DNA from: Synergistales bacterium
Lineage (GTDB): Bacteria > Synergistota > Synergistia > Synergistales > Thermovirgaceae
Direction: 5' to 3'
Length of the DNA stretch: 13,030 nucleotides
NCBI GenBank assembly: GCA_018434645.1
Contig: JAHDOX010000120.1
Span: 1-13,030 of the forward strand
Shown: positions 5,973 to 13,030 of the stretch, in pieces
How the letters are laid out: each line of letters starts with the position of its first letter
Position numbering within the stretch: position 1 is the first letter of the stretch
Notes under the pieces: generated by a model
What the model was told of the DNA's origin: nothing
The model's database searches: none
What the model saw: only the letters and a program-made list of their open reading frames with translations
Made by a program: the position numbers and the translations under genes

Positions 5973-7703
5973 ATGGCAAGAATAAAATCACGTGGACGTC
6001 GTCAGAACGTCAAAGGACCGAAAGACGGCGAACTAAGGCTGATCCCTCTCGGGGGATTGGGCCAGATAGGCAAGAACATGATGGCAATCGAATATGGCAA
6101 CGATATCATGGTCATCGACTGTGGCTTGATGTTTCCCGAGGAAGATATGTTGGGAATTGATTTCGTCGTTCCCGACGTCACATATCTGCTCGAACGCAAG
6201 GACAAGATTCGAGGGCTGGTGCTTACTCACGGACATGAGGACCATATCGGCGGGCTTCCCCTGATTCTTCCAGGTCTCGATGTGCCTGTCTACGGTACCA
6301 GGCTCACCCTGGGCATGGTGAAAGCCAAATTCAAGGATTCGGCACCTGACTATTCGCTTGAGACAGTTGAAGTGGCTGCAGGAGAATCGTTCAGTCTGGG
6401 CTGCTTCAGATTACACTGTATTTCGGTATGCCATTCCATACCCGACGGGATCGGCCTTGCGGTTGAAACTCCCATCGGCACCATCGTTCATACAGGTGAT
6501 TTCAAGCTGGACCCAACGCCCGTAGACGGCAGGATAACCGACTATTCGGCTTTCGCCGAGTTCGGCAGCCGTGGAGTCCTGCTGATGTTATCCGACTCCA
6601 CCAATGTGGAACGGAACGGCTTCACTCCCTCGGAACGTCTTCTTGGCGGGACACTGGAAAACATCTTCAGAACCTACAAGAGCAAACGTATAATCATCTC
6701 GGCCTTTGCCAGCAACCTTCACAGAGCCCAACTTATTCTGGATGCGGCAGACAAGTTCAACCGCAAGGTCGTACTCATGGGGCGGAGCATGATCCAGAAC
6801 GTTGAACTGGCCAGGGAGCTGGGTTATATCAAAGCTGACGACGACTTGTTAGTGCCACAGGAAGAGATATCCAGGATCCCCGACAGCAAGACAGTGGTTC
6901 TTACCACCGGAAGCCAGGGAGAACCCTTTTCCGGGCTGGTTCTAATGAGCAAGGGAGAACATCGCCACATAACTCTAGGGCAAAAAGACGTAGTAGCGGT
7001 GTTCGCGTCGCCAATTCCTGGCAATGAAAAGCTAGTAAGCAGGACCATCAACAGGCTTTACGCATGCGGCTGCGACGTGATCTACGACAGGGACAAGAAC
7101 GTCCATGTTTCCGGTCATGCTTCGCAGGAGGAGCTCAAGATGATGTTCAGCATGGTTCGACCGAAATATTTCGTTCCCGTTCACGGTGAGTACAGACATC
7201 TTGTCAGACATGCACAGCTCGCGGTTGAGATGGGGATCCCTCAAAGGAATGTACACCTCATTCAAAACGGCGATATGCTGAAGCTTACGGGAAAATCGGC
7301 GCAGGTGAAGAGGAATGCCTTTCCGGCGGGGGGGCGCCTGGTGGACGGAATGGCACTGGGCGAGATGCAAAGCAGCCTCCTGAAAGAAAGGCGTGATCTC
7401 TCGGAAGACGGTGTGCTCGTTTTGTCCGCCGTTCTAGACAGCGAATGGGAGGTCCTTGGGGAACCCCGGATAGAAAGCGTCGGGTTCATACATATGAAAG
7501 ACGCGGCAGGTCTAAAGAGTGAACTGTGCAAGGCTGTGAAGGATGCAGTAGCAAAGGGGCGATCATACAGTCGGCGTGACCCTGAACAGCTCGATTCCCT
7601 TATAGTAAACCGTGTCAAGGACAAGCTGCGGCAATACGGAATAAAAGGACGCTCATATCCGGTAATCGTTCCCATGGTTAGCGTTATCGAAGAAAAAAAC
7701 TGA
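5973..7703 (+). CDS. rnj: Ribonuclease J
   Basis: This 576-residue protein is a metallo-beta-lactamase/beta-CASP ribonuclease. The family has 5'-3' exonuclease and endonuclease activity in mRNA turnover and rRNA maturation. The zinc-binding signature THGHEDHIGG lies at 85-94 (H86, H88, D90, H91), followed by CHSIPD with H154 and HTGDFKLDP with D176. The beta-CASP domain includes SDSTN (208-212), GSQGEP (313-318), VHVSGHAS with H378 and H382, and VPVHGEYRH with H404. The C-terminal ~130 residues fit the usual RNase J C-terminal domain. The basic N-terminus (MARIKSRGRRQ) and ~576-residue length are normal. I chose the ATG at 5973 because GGAGGTG sits 5-6 bases upstream; an upstream in-frame ATG at 5943 lacks one. 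It follows the aldolase gene by 118 bases and precedes the Na/Pi transporter gene by 128 bases. Confidence 0.96.
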   Translation: MARIKSRGRRQNVKGPKDGELRLIPLGGLGQIGKNMMAIEYGNDIMVIDCGLMFPEEDMLGIDFVVPDVTYLLERKDKIRGLVLTHGHEDHIGGLPLILPGLDVPVYGTRLTLGMVKAKFKDSAPDYSLETVEVAAGESFSLGCFRLHCISVCHSIPDGIGLAVETPIGTIVHTGDFKLDPTPVDGRITDYSAFAEFGSRGVLLMLSDSTNVERNGFTPSERLLGGTLENIFRTYKSKRIIISAFASNLHRAQLILDAADKFNRKVVLMGRSMIQNVELARELGYIKADDDLLVPQEEISRIPDSKTVVLTTGSQGEPFSGLVLMSKGEHRHITLGQKDVVAVFASPIPGNEKLVSRTINRLYACGCDVIYDRDKNVHVSGHASQEELKMMFSMVRPKYFVPVHGEYRHLVRHAQLAVEMGIPQRNVHLIQNGDMLKLTGKSAQVKRNAFPAGGRLVDGMALGEMQSSLLKERRDLSEDGVLVLSAVLDSEWEVLGEPRIESVGFIHMKDAAGLKSELCKAVKDAVAKGRSYSRRDPEQLDSLIVNRVKDKLRQYGIKGRSYPVIVPMVSVIEEKN

Positions 7704-7831
7704 TTCCGTTTTGAATCGCCAGAGCTGTCGAGTTGTTTGACAAGGCACAAAAAAAGGCAGCGCAGCAGGAAAAAATACCCGATCCTGATTCCCTGAAAAT
7801 GTCTAGATTTTCGATCTGGAGGAGATAAATC

Positions 7832-9454
7832 GTGTCGATGGGTATGGTGTTCAATCTTCTGGGTGGAATCGGGCTTTTCCTTTTCGGCATAAAGCTGATG
7901 GGGGAAGCCCTGCAGGATTTGGCAGGAGACAGAATGCGCCGACTTATTGCTGCGCTTACAAGTACACCCGTGAAGGGTGTTATTGTCGGAACGGTCGTCA
8001 CGATGTTGATCCAAAGCAGCAGCGCTACCACCGTTATGGCCGCCAGCTTCGTGCATGCCGGACTGATGACCCTTAAACAGGCGATAGGAGTCATCATGGG
8101 CGCTGCCATCGGGACGACCATAACGGCGCAGATCATCGCCTTCAAGATAAAGGCCTTTGGTTTGCCCATTATCGGGCTCGGGATGATTTTCGCAGTTTTC
8201 GGCAGGACTAAACGTCAGAAATATGTCGGAAACTGCATTGTCGGGTTCGGCCTGCTTTTTGTAGGTATGCAGACGATGGAGCAGGCCATGTATTTTTTAA
8301 GAGACAGGCAGGATATCTTTCTGGCTTTCAGCCATCACCCCTTTCTTGGAATATTGGCCGGAACCGGTCTGACTATGCTTGTGCAGTCAAGTTCTGCGAC
8401 TGTAGGTCTTACGATGGCCATGGCTTCACAGGGCTTGCTACCTCTCGAAGCGGCCATCCCAATACTTTTTGGTGATAATATCGGCACTACCATCACTGCT
8501 GTGCTGGCCTCACTGGGGCTGAACCGTTCGGCGAAACAGGCTGCCGTTGCACACGTCTTTTTCAAGATTTTGGGAGTCGTTTTATTCATGGCCATTTTCC
8601 CCTCCTTTTACAAGCTGGTGGTTATAACTTCCTCGGACATTGCGAGGCAGCTGGCAAACGCCCACACCATTTTCAATGTGCTCAACACCATGATGTTTCT
8701 GCCTTTTACGGGGCCCTTCGAAAGATTCGTCAGGTGGATCGTCCCGGACAGGGGAGAAGTTTTCGACATGGGCCCCAGGTACCTTGACAAAAACCTTATA
8801 AAGGCTTCTCCTGCTGCAGCAGTGGAAGCGGTAAGGAAAGAGCTGGTTCGAATAGGATTGTTGGCAAAGGATATGATGGACTATGTCAAGGCGGCTTTCG
8901 TCAACAACGACAGCAAGATGATACCCCAGGTTTACCAGACTGAACGGTGTATAAATGAGCTCACTCGCGAAATAACGTCTTTTGCGACGGAATTGATGCA
9001 GGAAAGTCTAAGCCCTCTGCAGTCTTCTTCACTCTCCTTATACGTTAACGGTGTCGGTGACCTCGAAAGAGTAGGAGACCACGCCGAAAACCTGATCGAA
9101 CTTTTTGAATACAAAGTCGATAATCATTTGGTCTTTTCGGACCTGGCAATGGAGGAATTCAACCTGATGATCGATAAGGCGCGTGAGGCCGTTGACCTGG
9201 CCGTATCGGCTCTTGAAGAAGGAGATATGGAAAAGGTGAATGCAGTGCTCGCCCTTGAGGACGAGATCGACAGCCTCGAGCGCGAACTGCGAATGAGGCA
9301 TATTGAAAGGCTGAATACGGGAGTGTGCCAGCCGGGAGCGGGAGTGGTGTTCATCGACATACTCAGCAACCTGGAGCGGATCGGCGACCATGCAAACAAC
9401 ATAGCCCTGATCTCAAAGGACATTATCAAGTTCCGAGAGGAAAAGAAAAAATGA
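7832..9454 (+). CDS. Na/Pi cotransporter family protein with C-terminal PhoU-like domain
   Basis: This 540-residue inner-membrane protein belongs to the NptA/PNaS-type sodium-phosphate cotransporter family. The two inverted transport repeats are visible from their signatures: QSSSAT at 61-66 followed by GAAIGTTITA near 90-99, and QSSSAT at 185-190 followed by GDNIGTTITA at 214-223. Hydrophobic segments fill the first ~310 residues. Residues ~335-535 are charged and helical with PhoU-like repeats (for example GVGDLERVGDHAEN and ILSNLERIGDHANN), probably a cytoplasmic regulatory tail. The GTG at 7832 is preferred over ATG at 7838 because GGAGGA lies 8 bases before the GTG and 14 before the ATG. 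The 128-base gap after rnj holds only minor hairpins (GATTC/GAATC at 7702-7717) and no convincing terminator. The stop codon overlaps the uppP start in ATGA. Import of phosphate is inferred from the family. Confidence 0.92.
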   Translation: MSMGMVFNLLGGIGLFLFGIKLMGEALQDLAGDRMRRLIAALTSTPVKGVIVGTVVTMLIQSSSATTVMAASFVHAGLMTLKQAIGVIMGAAIGTTITAQIIAFKIKAFGLPIIGLGMIFAVFGRTKRQKYVGNCIVGFGLLFVGMQTMEQAMYFLRDRQDIFLAFSHHPFLGILAGTGLTMLVQSSSATVGLTMAMASQGLLPLEAAIPILFGDNIGTTITAVLASLGLNRSAKQAAVAHVFFKILGVVLFMAIFPSFYKLVVITSSDIARQLANAHTIFNVLNTMMFLPFTGPFERFVRWIVPDRGEVFDMGPRYLDKNLIKASPAAAVEAVRKELVRIGLLAKDMMDYVKAAFVNNDSKMIPQVYQTERCINELTREITSFATELMQESLSPLQSSSLSLYVNGVGDLERVGDHAENLIELFEYKVDNHLVFSDLAMEEFNLMIDKAREAVDLAVSALEEGDMEKVNAVLALEDEIDSLERELRMRHIERLNTGVCQPGAGVVFIDILSNLERIGDHANNIALISKDIIKFREEKKK

Positions 9455-10263
9455 CGCAAACCGGCGTGGCTGTTTTATCCGGACTGATACAAGGTCTGAC
9501 GGAATTTTTGCCTATCAGCAGTTCAGGGCATTTGGCTCTGTTCCAGCAATACATGGGAATGGCGGAGCCTCCCCTTGCTTATGATGTTTTGCTGCATTTT
9601 GCGACAATGGGAGCTACCATTGTCTTTTTCTTTACGGCTATCTTAAAAGCCTGCTTTGAATGGTTTTCCGGATTAGTTCGGCCGGAACGCCGGACTTCCT
9701 GTGGATGGACGCTCGGGTGGGCGGTTATAGCGGGGAACATTGTGACCGTTATTGTCGCTTTTATGCTGAAAAAGCCTGTCGAAGCGTTCTTTTCGTCCAC
9801 TCTATGTGTTGGTGCTGCGCTTTTTGTGACCGCCGCGATCTTGTGGTACGGGAGCCTTATCGACGAGGGTAATGGAAGGGTTACTCTCTTCAGCGGGCTA
9901 ATTGTCGGTCTTGTACAAGGAATTGCCGTCATCCCGGGCATTTCTCGCTCGGGAGCGACTATAATAGCCGGACAAAAAGCGGGGCTGAAGCCGGAGGAGG
10001 CCTTCAGCTTCTCTTTTTTGATGTCCCTGCCTGCCATAGGCGGCGCCACGGTTTTGCAGCTTCTTGAATTCGGGGGGGCGCAGGGGTTTGTAGACCAGTT
10101 GCCTTCCGGATGGATGGCGGGCTTCGGGCTGGCCTTTATCTCCGGACTGTCTTCCCTCTGGGTTTTGAGAAGGGCCGTTCTGGCAAAAAAATGGCGTTGG
10201 TTTTCCGCCTATTGCGCTCTTTTGGCGATATTGGCAATAACTGCCTCTTTGAACGGTGGATAG
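9451..10263 (+). CDS. uppP: Undecaprenyl-diphosphatase (UppP/BacA family)
   Basis: This 270-residue polytopic membrane protein dephosphorylates undecaprenyl diphosphate to the monophosphate, recycling the lipid carrier for peptidoglycan and surface polysaccharide synthesis. Overproduction of the family confers bacitracin tolerance. The two catalytic motifs are present: QGLTEFLPISSSGH (14-27), with Q14 and E18 of the (E/Q)xxxE motif and H27, and PGISRSGAT (162-170), with R166. About eight hydrophobic segments and a length of ~270 match the family. The start ATG overlaps the transporter stop in ATGA at 9451-9454, with GAGAGG 10 bases upstream, indicating translational coupling. The DUF4321-like gene begins 7 bases after its stop. 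In this setting UppP heads the envelope-related half of the operon and releases phosphate beside a phosphate transporter. Confidence 0.96.
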   Translation: MTQTGVAVLSGLIQGLTEFLPISSSGHLALFQQYMGMAEPPLAYDVLLHFATMGATIVFFFTAILKACFEWFSGLVRPERRTSCGWTLGWAVIAGNIVTVIVAFMLKKPVEAFFSSTLCVGAALFVTAAILWYGSLIDEGNGRVTLFSGLIVGLVQGIAVIPGISRSGATIIAGQKAGLKPEEAFSFSFLMSLPAIGGATVLQLLEFGGAQGFVDQLPSGWMAGFGLAFISGLSSLWVLRRAVLAKKWRWFSAYCALLAILAITASLNGG

Positions 10264-10269
10264 GCAATT

Positions 10270-10512
10270 ATGGCTCGAGCTTCTGACAGGAAATGGTGGA
10301 TGGCTATCGCTTTGGTCATTTTGGGCAGCGTTGCAGGCGTCTATTTGCAGGGTTTCCCCTCTTTGGAGAGATTTTTCAGGAATATAGTCGAAGCCGGTTT
10401 TGACACAGGAAATATCGATCTTGTCTTTCTTGAAATAAGACTGGCATTTTCTGTAATCGTCAACTCGGGGACTTTGGTTGGGGCGGCACTGGCCGTGTGG
10501 ATGTTGAGATGA
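10270..10512 (+). CDS. Small membrane protein, DUF4321-like
   Basis: This 80-residue protein has two predicted membrane segments: residues ~10-26 (WMAIALVILGSVAGVYL) and ~57-79, ending at the C-terminus (VNSGTLVGAALAVWMLR). Between them lies a short extracytoplasmic or amphipathic stretch. Composition, size, the IDLVFLEIRLAFSVIVN segment and the position directly before maf match the uncharacterised DUF4321 family as I know it from Firmicutes. GGTGGA lies 9 bases before the ATG. It begins 7 bases after uppP, and its stop overlaps the maf start in ATGA. The function is unknown; neighbours suggest an envelope or division role. Confidence 0.75.
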   Translation: MARASDRKWWMAIALVILGSVAGVYLQGFPSLERFFRNIVEAGFDTGNIDLVFLEIRLAFSVIVNSGTLVGAALAVWMLR

Positions 10513-11120
10513 AAGAAACGCGTGAAAGTTATCCGATGATAGTGCTGGCCTCCGGGTCACCCAGGAGAAACAGGATGCTCGAAACCTTGGGGTGGCAGTT
10601 CGTGGCCGAGGTCCCTGATATTGATGAGATAATTTTGCCCGGCGAGAAAACGGAAGATGCCGTTGTGCGGCTTGCTCTTGAAAAAGCCCTTGAAGTGGCG
10701 AAAAAGCACCCCGAATGCCTTGTCATCGCGGCCGACACCGTTGTTCGACTTGAAGATGAAGTGCTCGGGAAACCGGCTGACAGAAGCGAAGCCTTTCATA
10801 TTCTAACAAGGCTCAGCGGCAGAACCCACGAAGTGTTTACAGGGGTCGCCGTTGTCATGGGAAAAAGGAAGGCTGCAGGTTACGAACGAACCTTTGTGAA
10901 ATTTAGGCCTCTATCGCCTGAGGCGATAGAGGCTTACCTGGATTGCAATGACAGTTATGACAAGGCTGGAGCCTATGGAATACAAGAGAAGGGCTCCCTG
11001 CTTGTGCAAAGCATCAGGGGATGTTATTTCAATGTTGTGGGATTGCCTTTGTTCCGTTTGAGCTGCCTGCTGGAAGAGCTTGGGCTGCATCTTGAAGCCC
11101 AGTGGAGGATGGGGATATGA
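10509..11120 (+). CDS. maf: Maf-family nucleoside triphosphate pyrophosphatase
   Basis: This 203-residue cytoplasmic enzyme hydrolyses non-canonical or pyrimidine nucleoside triphosphates to monophosphate and diphosphate. The family is linked to septum formation. Diagnostic motifs are LASGSPRR (13-20), ADTVV (75-79) with D76, GKP (87-89), SGRTHEVFTGVAVV (103-116) and YDKAGAYGIQ (150-159). Of the Maf subtypes, the dTTP/UTP-preferring YhdE-like one is the best guess. The ATG at 10509 overlaps the preceding stop (ATGA). A GTG at 10497 is an in-frame alternative. There is no strong ribosome binding site, so coupling to the upstream gene is likely. The stop overlaps the next start (ATGA at 11117-11120). 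A 27-bp palindrome lies within codons 133-143. Proximity to UppP fits co-ordination of envelope growth, though that is inference. Confidence 0.93.
   Translation: MKETRESYPMIVLASGSPRRNRMLETLGWQFVAEVPDIDEIILPGEKTEDAVVRLALEKALEVAKKHPECLVIAADTVVRLEDEVLGKPADRSEAFHILTRLSGRTHEVFTGVAVVMGKRKAAGYERTFVKFRPLSPEAIEAYLDCNDSYDKAGAYGIQEKGSLLVQSIRGCYFNVVGLPLFRLSCLLEELGLHLEAQWRMGI
10905..10935. repeat. Near-perfect 27-bp palindrome inside maf
   Basis: The arms GCCTCTATCGCCT (10907-10919) and AGGCGATAGAGGC (10921-10933) are perfectly complementary around a single G. A flanking A-T pair and G-U wobble can extend the stem. It encodes RPLSPEAIEAY of Maf, so the protein sequence is intact. In RNA it would form a stable hairpin with a minimal loop formed by opening the innermost pair(s). 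Confidence 0.7.
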
Positions 11121-13024
11121 AAAGGTCCGAGTGGCGTTTTGCCCTGTTGTTGATGTTGGCGTTTTTCGCGTCCATGCCTGGCCTTTTGGCTCGGTGGGGT
11201 GTGGAGTCTTCTAACAGGGAAACGGCTATTGCTGCGGAATTTCTGGATATCGAGGCCGTTGCACTGGAGTCGGGGCTGGGTGTCTTGCAGGCACTGGACG
11301 GGTTACGCGCGGAAGGACTGACGGCGGTCGCTGTGTCCGAGCTTACCGGAAAAGAGCTGGTTGAAGGACGACTTCCACTGGAATTCGGACCAGGCTTCGA
11401 GTTTTTCGATGATGTGACGGAAATTTCAGACAGGGCAGTAATACGCGTAAAAAAGGATGCCTCCTTTTCGGAGGAAATCGAAAACTACATAAGACTCAGG
11501 TTTCCCGATGCTGCATTCGAAAGGAACGGGAAATACCTTAGCGTAATTTTACCCGTCAGTTTCCAGAGCACAGCGGAGATGGGAATCCTGCCCGATTTTA
11601 CCGGTTTGGAGTCCGCCAAAAAAGCGGGGGTGGCTTTGATATACAGGCCATCTCCTTCACCCGGCGTACCAGGTGAAGATGTTTCGAAAGCCCTGGAATG
11701 GGTTCTAGAAAGATACAAACCAGTCGGTGCGGTCATTCCACGGGGGGCGGTTCTGCCGGCGTATCCGGATATTGAACCTTTGTCGCGTGTTCTTCGTGAT
11801 AAAAAGACGCCCGTGGCGAAAGTCGAGTTTTCGAGGCAAATAGGTTCGGCAAGACTCGAGAAAGCCCTTTTCCCCTTGATTCTCCCCCTTCACAGTGTGC
11901 TCGACGAGGAAGTCATCGTTCGCGGCATATCCCGTGACGAACTGGTAGACCGTTTTGTGAGGGCCGCGAGGGAACGCTCGGTAAGGATCCTGTACATTCG
12001 GCCTTCGCCCTTTTTTTCCGGTGACCGGCTCGAGCAGATGAAACGGGAAAGCCGTGTTATAACGACCAGGATAGAAGGGCTCGGTTTAAAGAAAGGATGG
12101 CCTTCCACCTACCCATTGGTTCGCACTGGTATCCTCTCGGCTTTTTCGCTTTCTTTGATGACGCTTCTTCTTATGTTAAAAACGGTAACAAGGTTTGTTG
12201 ATGGGAAAAAGCGAACAGTAACAAGGCGAGTGCTTCTTTACGACCTTGTTTTGATTCTTGTGTCGGGAATTTTGACCCCTGTCTTGTTAAAGGTTTCCCT
12301 GGCGTCGAGAATTTTCGGGGCCCTGGCTGCTTCCTTCGGCGCAGCCGAGGCGACGCTCGTCGCCCTGGACGGCAACGACAGGCCCATAAAGAGAATGCTG
12401 GCTGGAGCAGGGGTGGCGATCCTTGCGGGACTTGTCATCGCGTCCTTTTTCGGCAATACGTGGTACATGCTGCGAATGGCGACTTTCTCTGGTGTCAAGA
12501 TCGCACTTGTCTTTCCACCCATGGTTGTTTTACTGTATGACCTTCGCCGAAGGATTCATCCCGAATCGCTGGAACAGGTCCTTTCCAGACCTCCCTTGTG
12601 GGGCGAGATCGTGCTTTTCGCTTTTCTTTTCGGCATGGCCGGAATAGTACTTTTGAGGAGTGGTAATGTGTCCTTCGTGCCGGGATGGGAAAAAACCTTC
12701 AGGGAAACTCTCGAACAACTGCTGATAGCACGTCCCAGGACGAAGGAATTCATGGCAGGTTACCCTTGCCTTGTCCTCTGGTATGTTACATCAAGGATGG
12801 GGCTTTGGGAGCGGTACAGGGAGGTTTTCCGGCTTGGCGGGACTCTCGCCTTTTCCTCGGTGATCAACAGTTTTTGTCATTTTCACACCCACTTGTCTTT
12901 CATTTTGCTCAGGGTCGTGAATGGGCTCTGGGCGGGGGCGGTTATGGGACTCCTTTTTTCGGCGCTTATCGTATGGGTCGTATTGCCGGCCTGGAGACGT
13001 TGGGGGAGGTTATTAACTTCGTGA
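11117..13024 (+). CDS. Large polytopic membrane protein, DUF5693-like
   Basis: This 635-residue protein has one N-terminal membrane segment (~8-25). A soluble, probably extracytoplasmic region of about 305 residues follows (~30-335) and contains short alpha/beta elements (for example YRPSPSPGVPGED and VGAVIPRGAVLPAY). About eight further membrane segments fill residues ~335-625. The layout, the RPRTKEFMAGYP motif near 539-550 and SVINSFCHFHTHL at 581-593 match the uncharacterised DUF5693 family as I recall it from Synergistota and Firmicutes. GGAGG lies 8 bases before the ATG, which overlaps the maf stop in ATGA. A GTG at 11102 is a weaker in-frame alternative. The function is unknown. The envelope-gene context, and my recollection that such genes often precede csaB (cell-wall polysaccharide pyruvyl transferase), suggest a role in surface polysaccharide or S-layer assembly. 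Confidence 0.8.
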   Translation: MKRSEWRFALLLMLAFFASMPGLLARWGVESSNRETAIAAEFLDIEAVALESGLGVLQALDGLRAEGLTAVAVSELTGKELVEGRLPLEFGPGFEFFDDVTEISDRAVIRVKKDASFSEEIENYIRLRFPDAAFERNGKYLSVILPVSFQSTAEMGILPDFTGLESAKKAGVALIYRPSPSPGVPGEDVSKALEWVLERYKPVGAVIPRGAVLPAYPDIEPLSRVLRDKKTPVAKVEFSRQIGSARLEKALFPLILPLHSVLDEEVIVRGISRDELVDRFVRAARERSVRILYIRPSPFFSGDRLEQMKRESRVITTRIEGLGLKKGWPSTYPLVRTGILSAFSLSLMTLLLMLKTVTRFVDGKKRTVTRRVLLYDLVLILVSGILTPVLLKVSLASRIFGALAASFGAAEATLVALDGNDRPIKRMLAGAGVAILAGLVIASFFGNTWYMLRMATFSGVKIALVFPPMVVLLYDLRRRIHPESLEQVLSRPPLWGEIVLFAFLFGMAGIVLLRSGNVSFVPGWEKTFRETLEQLLIARPRTKEFMAGYPCLVLWYVTSRMGLWERYREVFRLGGTLAFSSVINSFCHFHTHLSFILLRVVNGLWAGAVMGLLFSALIVWVVLPAWRRWGRLLTS

Positions 13025-13030
13025 AAAAAG
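13021..13030 (+). CDS. Start of a further gene at the right edge
   Basis: GTG AAA AAA begins at 13021 and overlaps the preceding TGA stop (GTGA at 13021-13024), the same arrangement as the other junctions of this operon. GGGGGAGGT at 13002-13010 could be its ribosome binding site, with a long spacing of about 11 bases. Only three codons and one base are present, so the product cannot be read. csaB is a guess from family neighbourhood knowledge. Confidence 0.45.

Noticed and set aside
7737..7742. Perfect TTGACA between rnj and the Na/Pi transporter gene
   Set aside because: No -10-like hexamer lies 16-19 bases downstream (the sequence there is GC-rich), so I do not call a promoter.
7262..8169. 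Long minus-strand frames across the rnj/transporter junction
   Set aside because: They are antisense to two well-supported genes, with His/Ser/Arg-rich shadow composition and no motifs.
8811..8822. CTGCTGCAGCAG palindrome in the transporter gene
   Set aside because: It is a short palindrome in Ala-rich coding sequence and is expected by chance and codon use.
9979..10011. Inverted repeat GCTGAAG/CTTCAGC in uppP
   Set aside because: The stem is only 7 bp with a loop of about 10 bases in a conserved coding segment. It is not distinguishable from chance.
1..13030. CRISPR array, insertion sequence, prophage or toxin-antitoxin genes
   Set aside because: No regularly spaced repeats, transposase or integrase motifs, or terminal inverted repeats were seen on either strand. 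Gene content is housekeeping throughout.

Overview
This 13-kb window looks like a chromosomal housekeeping and cell-envelope region of an anaerobic bacterium. The gene set fits Synergistota or a Firmicutes-like relative best: ribonuclease J, a DUF4321-type small membrane protein beside maf, a large DUF5693-type membrane protein, and a long, divergent class II aldolase. This placement rests on gene content and order, not on a database search. I see no insertion sequence, prophage, CRISPR array, rRNA gene or clear sign of gene transfer.

Left part, minus strand (1-4395). A putative CPA2-type cation/proton antiporter with C-terminal RCK/TrkA domains (4395-2434) is followed by a tRNA-Gln(CUG)/tRNA-Glu(CUC) pair. 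The pair has its own candidate promoter and a strong intrinsic terminator. Next comes the branched-chain aminotransferase gene ilvE (1873-848). Its upstream region holds three exact-period 9-bp repeats and a possible 22-residue leader ORF, and its 3' side holds a cluster of stem-loops. The 5' two-thirds or less of an unrecognised Trp-rich protein gene (609 to the window edge) comes last. It lacks a stop codon inside the window.

Central divergent region (4396-4588). It separates the antiporter from the plus-strand genes and holds candidate back-to-back promoters and an 8-bp direct repeat.

Right part, plus strand (4589-13030). A divergent class II fructose-bisphosphate aldolase-like gene is followed, after two stem-loops, by ribonuclease J. 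After 128 bp comes a tightly packed run: a Na/Pi cotransporter with a PhoU-like tail, undecaprenyl-diphosphatase (uppP), a DUF4321-like small membrane protein, maf, a DUF5693-like polytopic protein, and the first codons of a further gene at the window edge. Four of the junctions are 4-base NTGA stop/start overlaps, so this run is probably one translationally coupled operon. UppP recycles the lipid carrier for wall and surface polysaccharides and releases phosphate outside the membrane, and the adjacent Na/Pi transporter could recapture that phosphate. This pairing is inference.

No clearly new system is visible. The points most worth a second look are a 27-bp near-perfect palindrome inside maf, the repeat and leader-ORF arrangement upstream of ilvE, the stem-loop cluster downstream of ilvE, and the uncharacterised DUF5693/DUF4321 proteins in the envelope operon.
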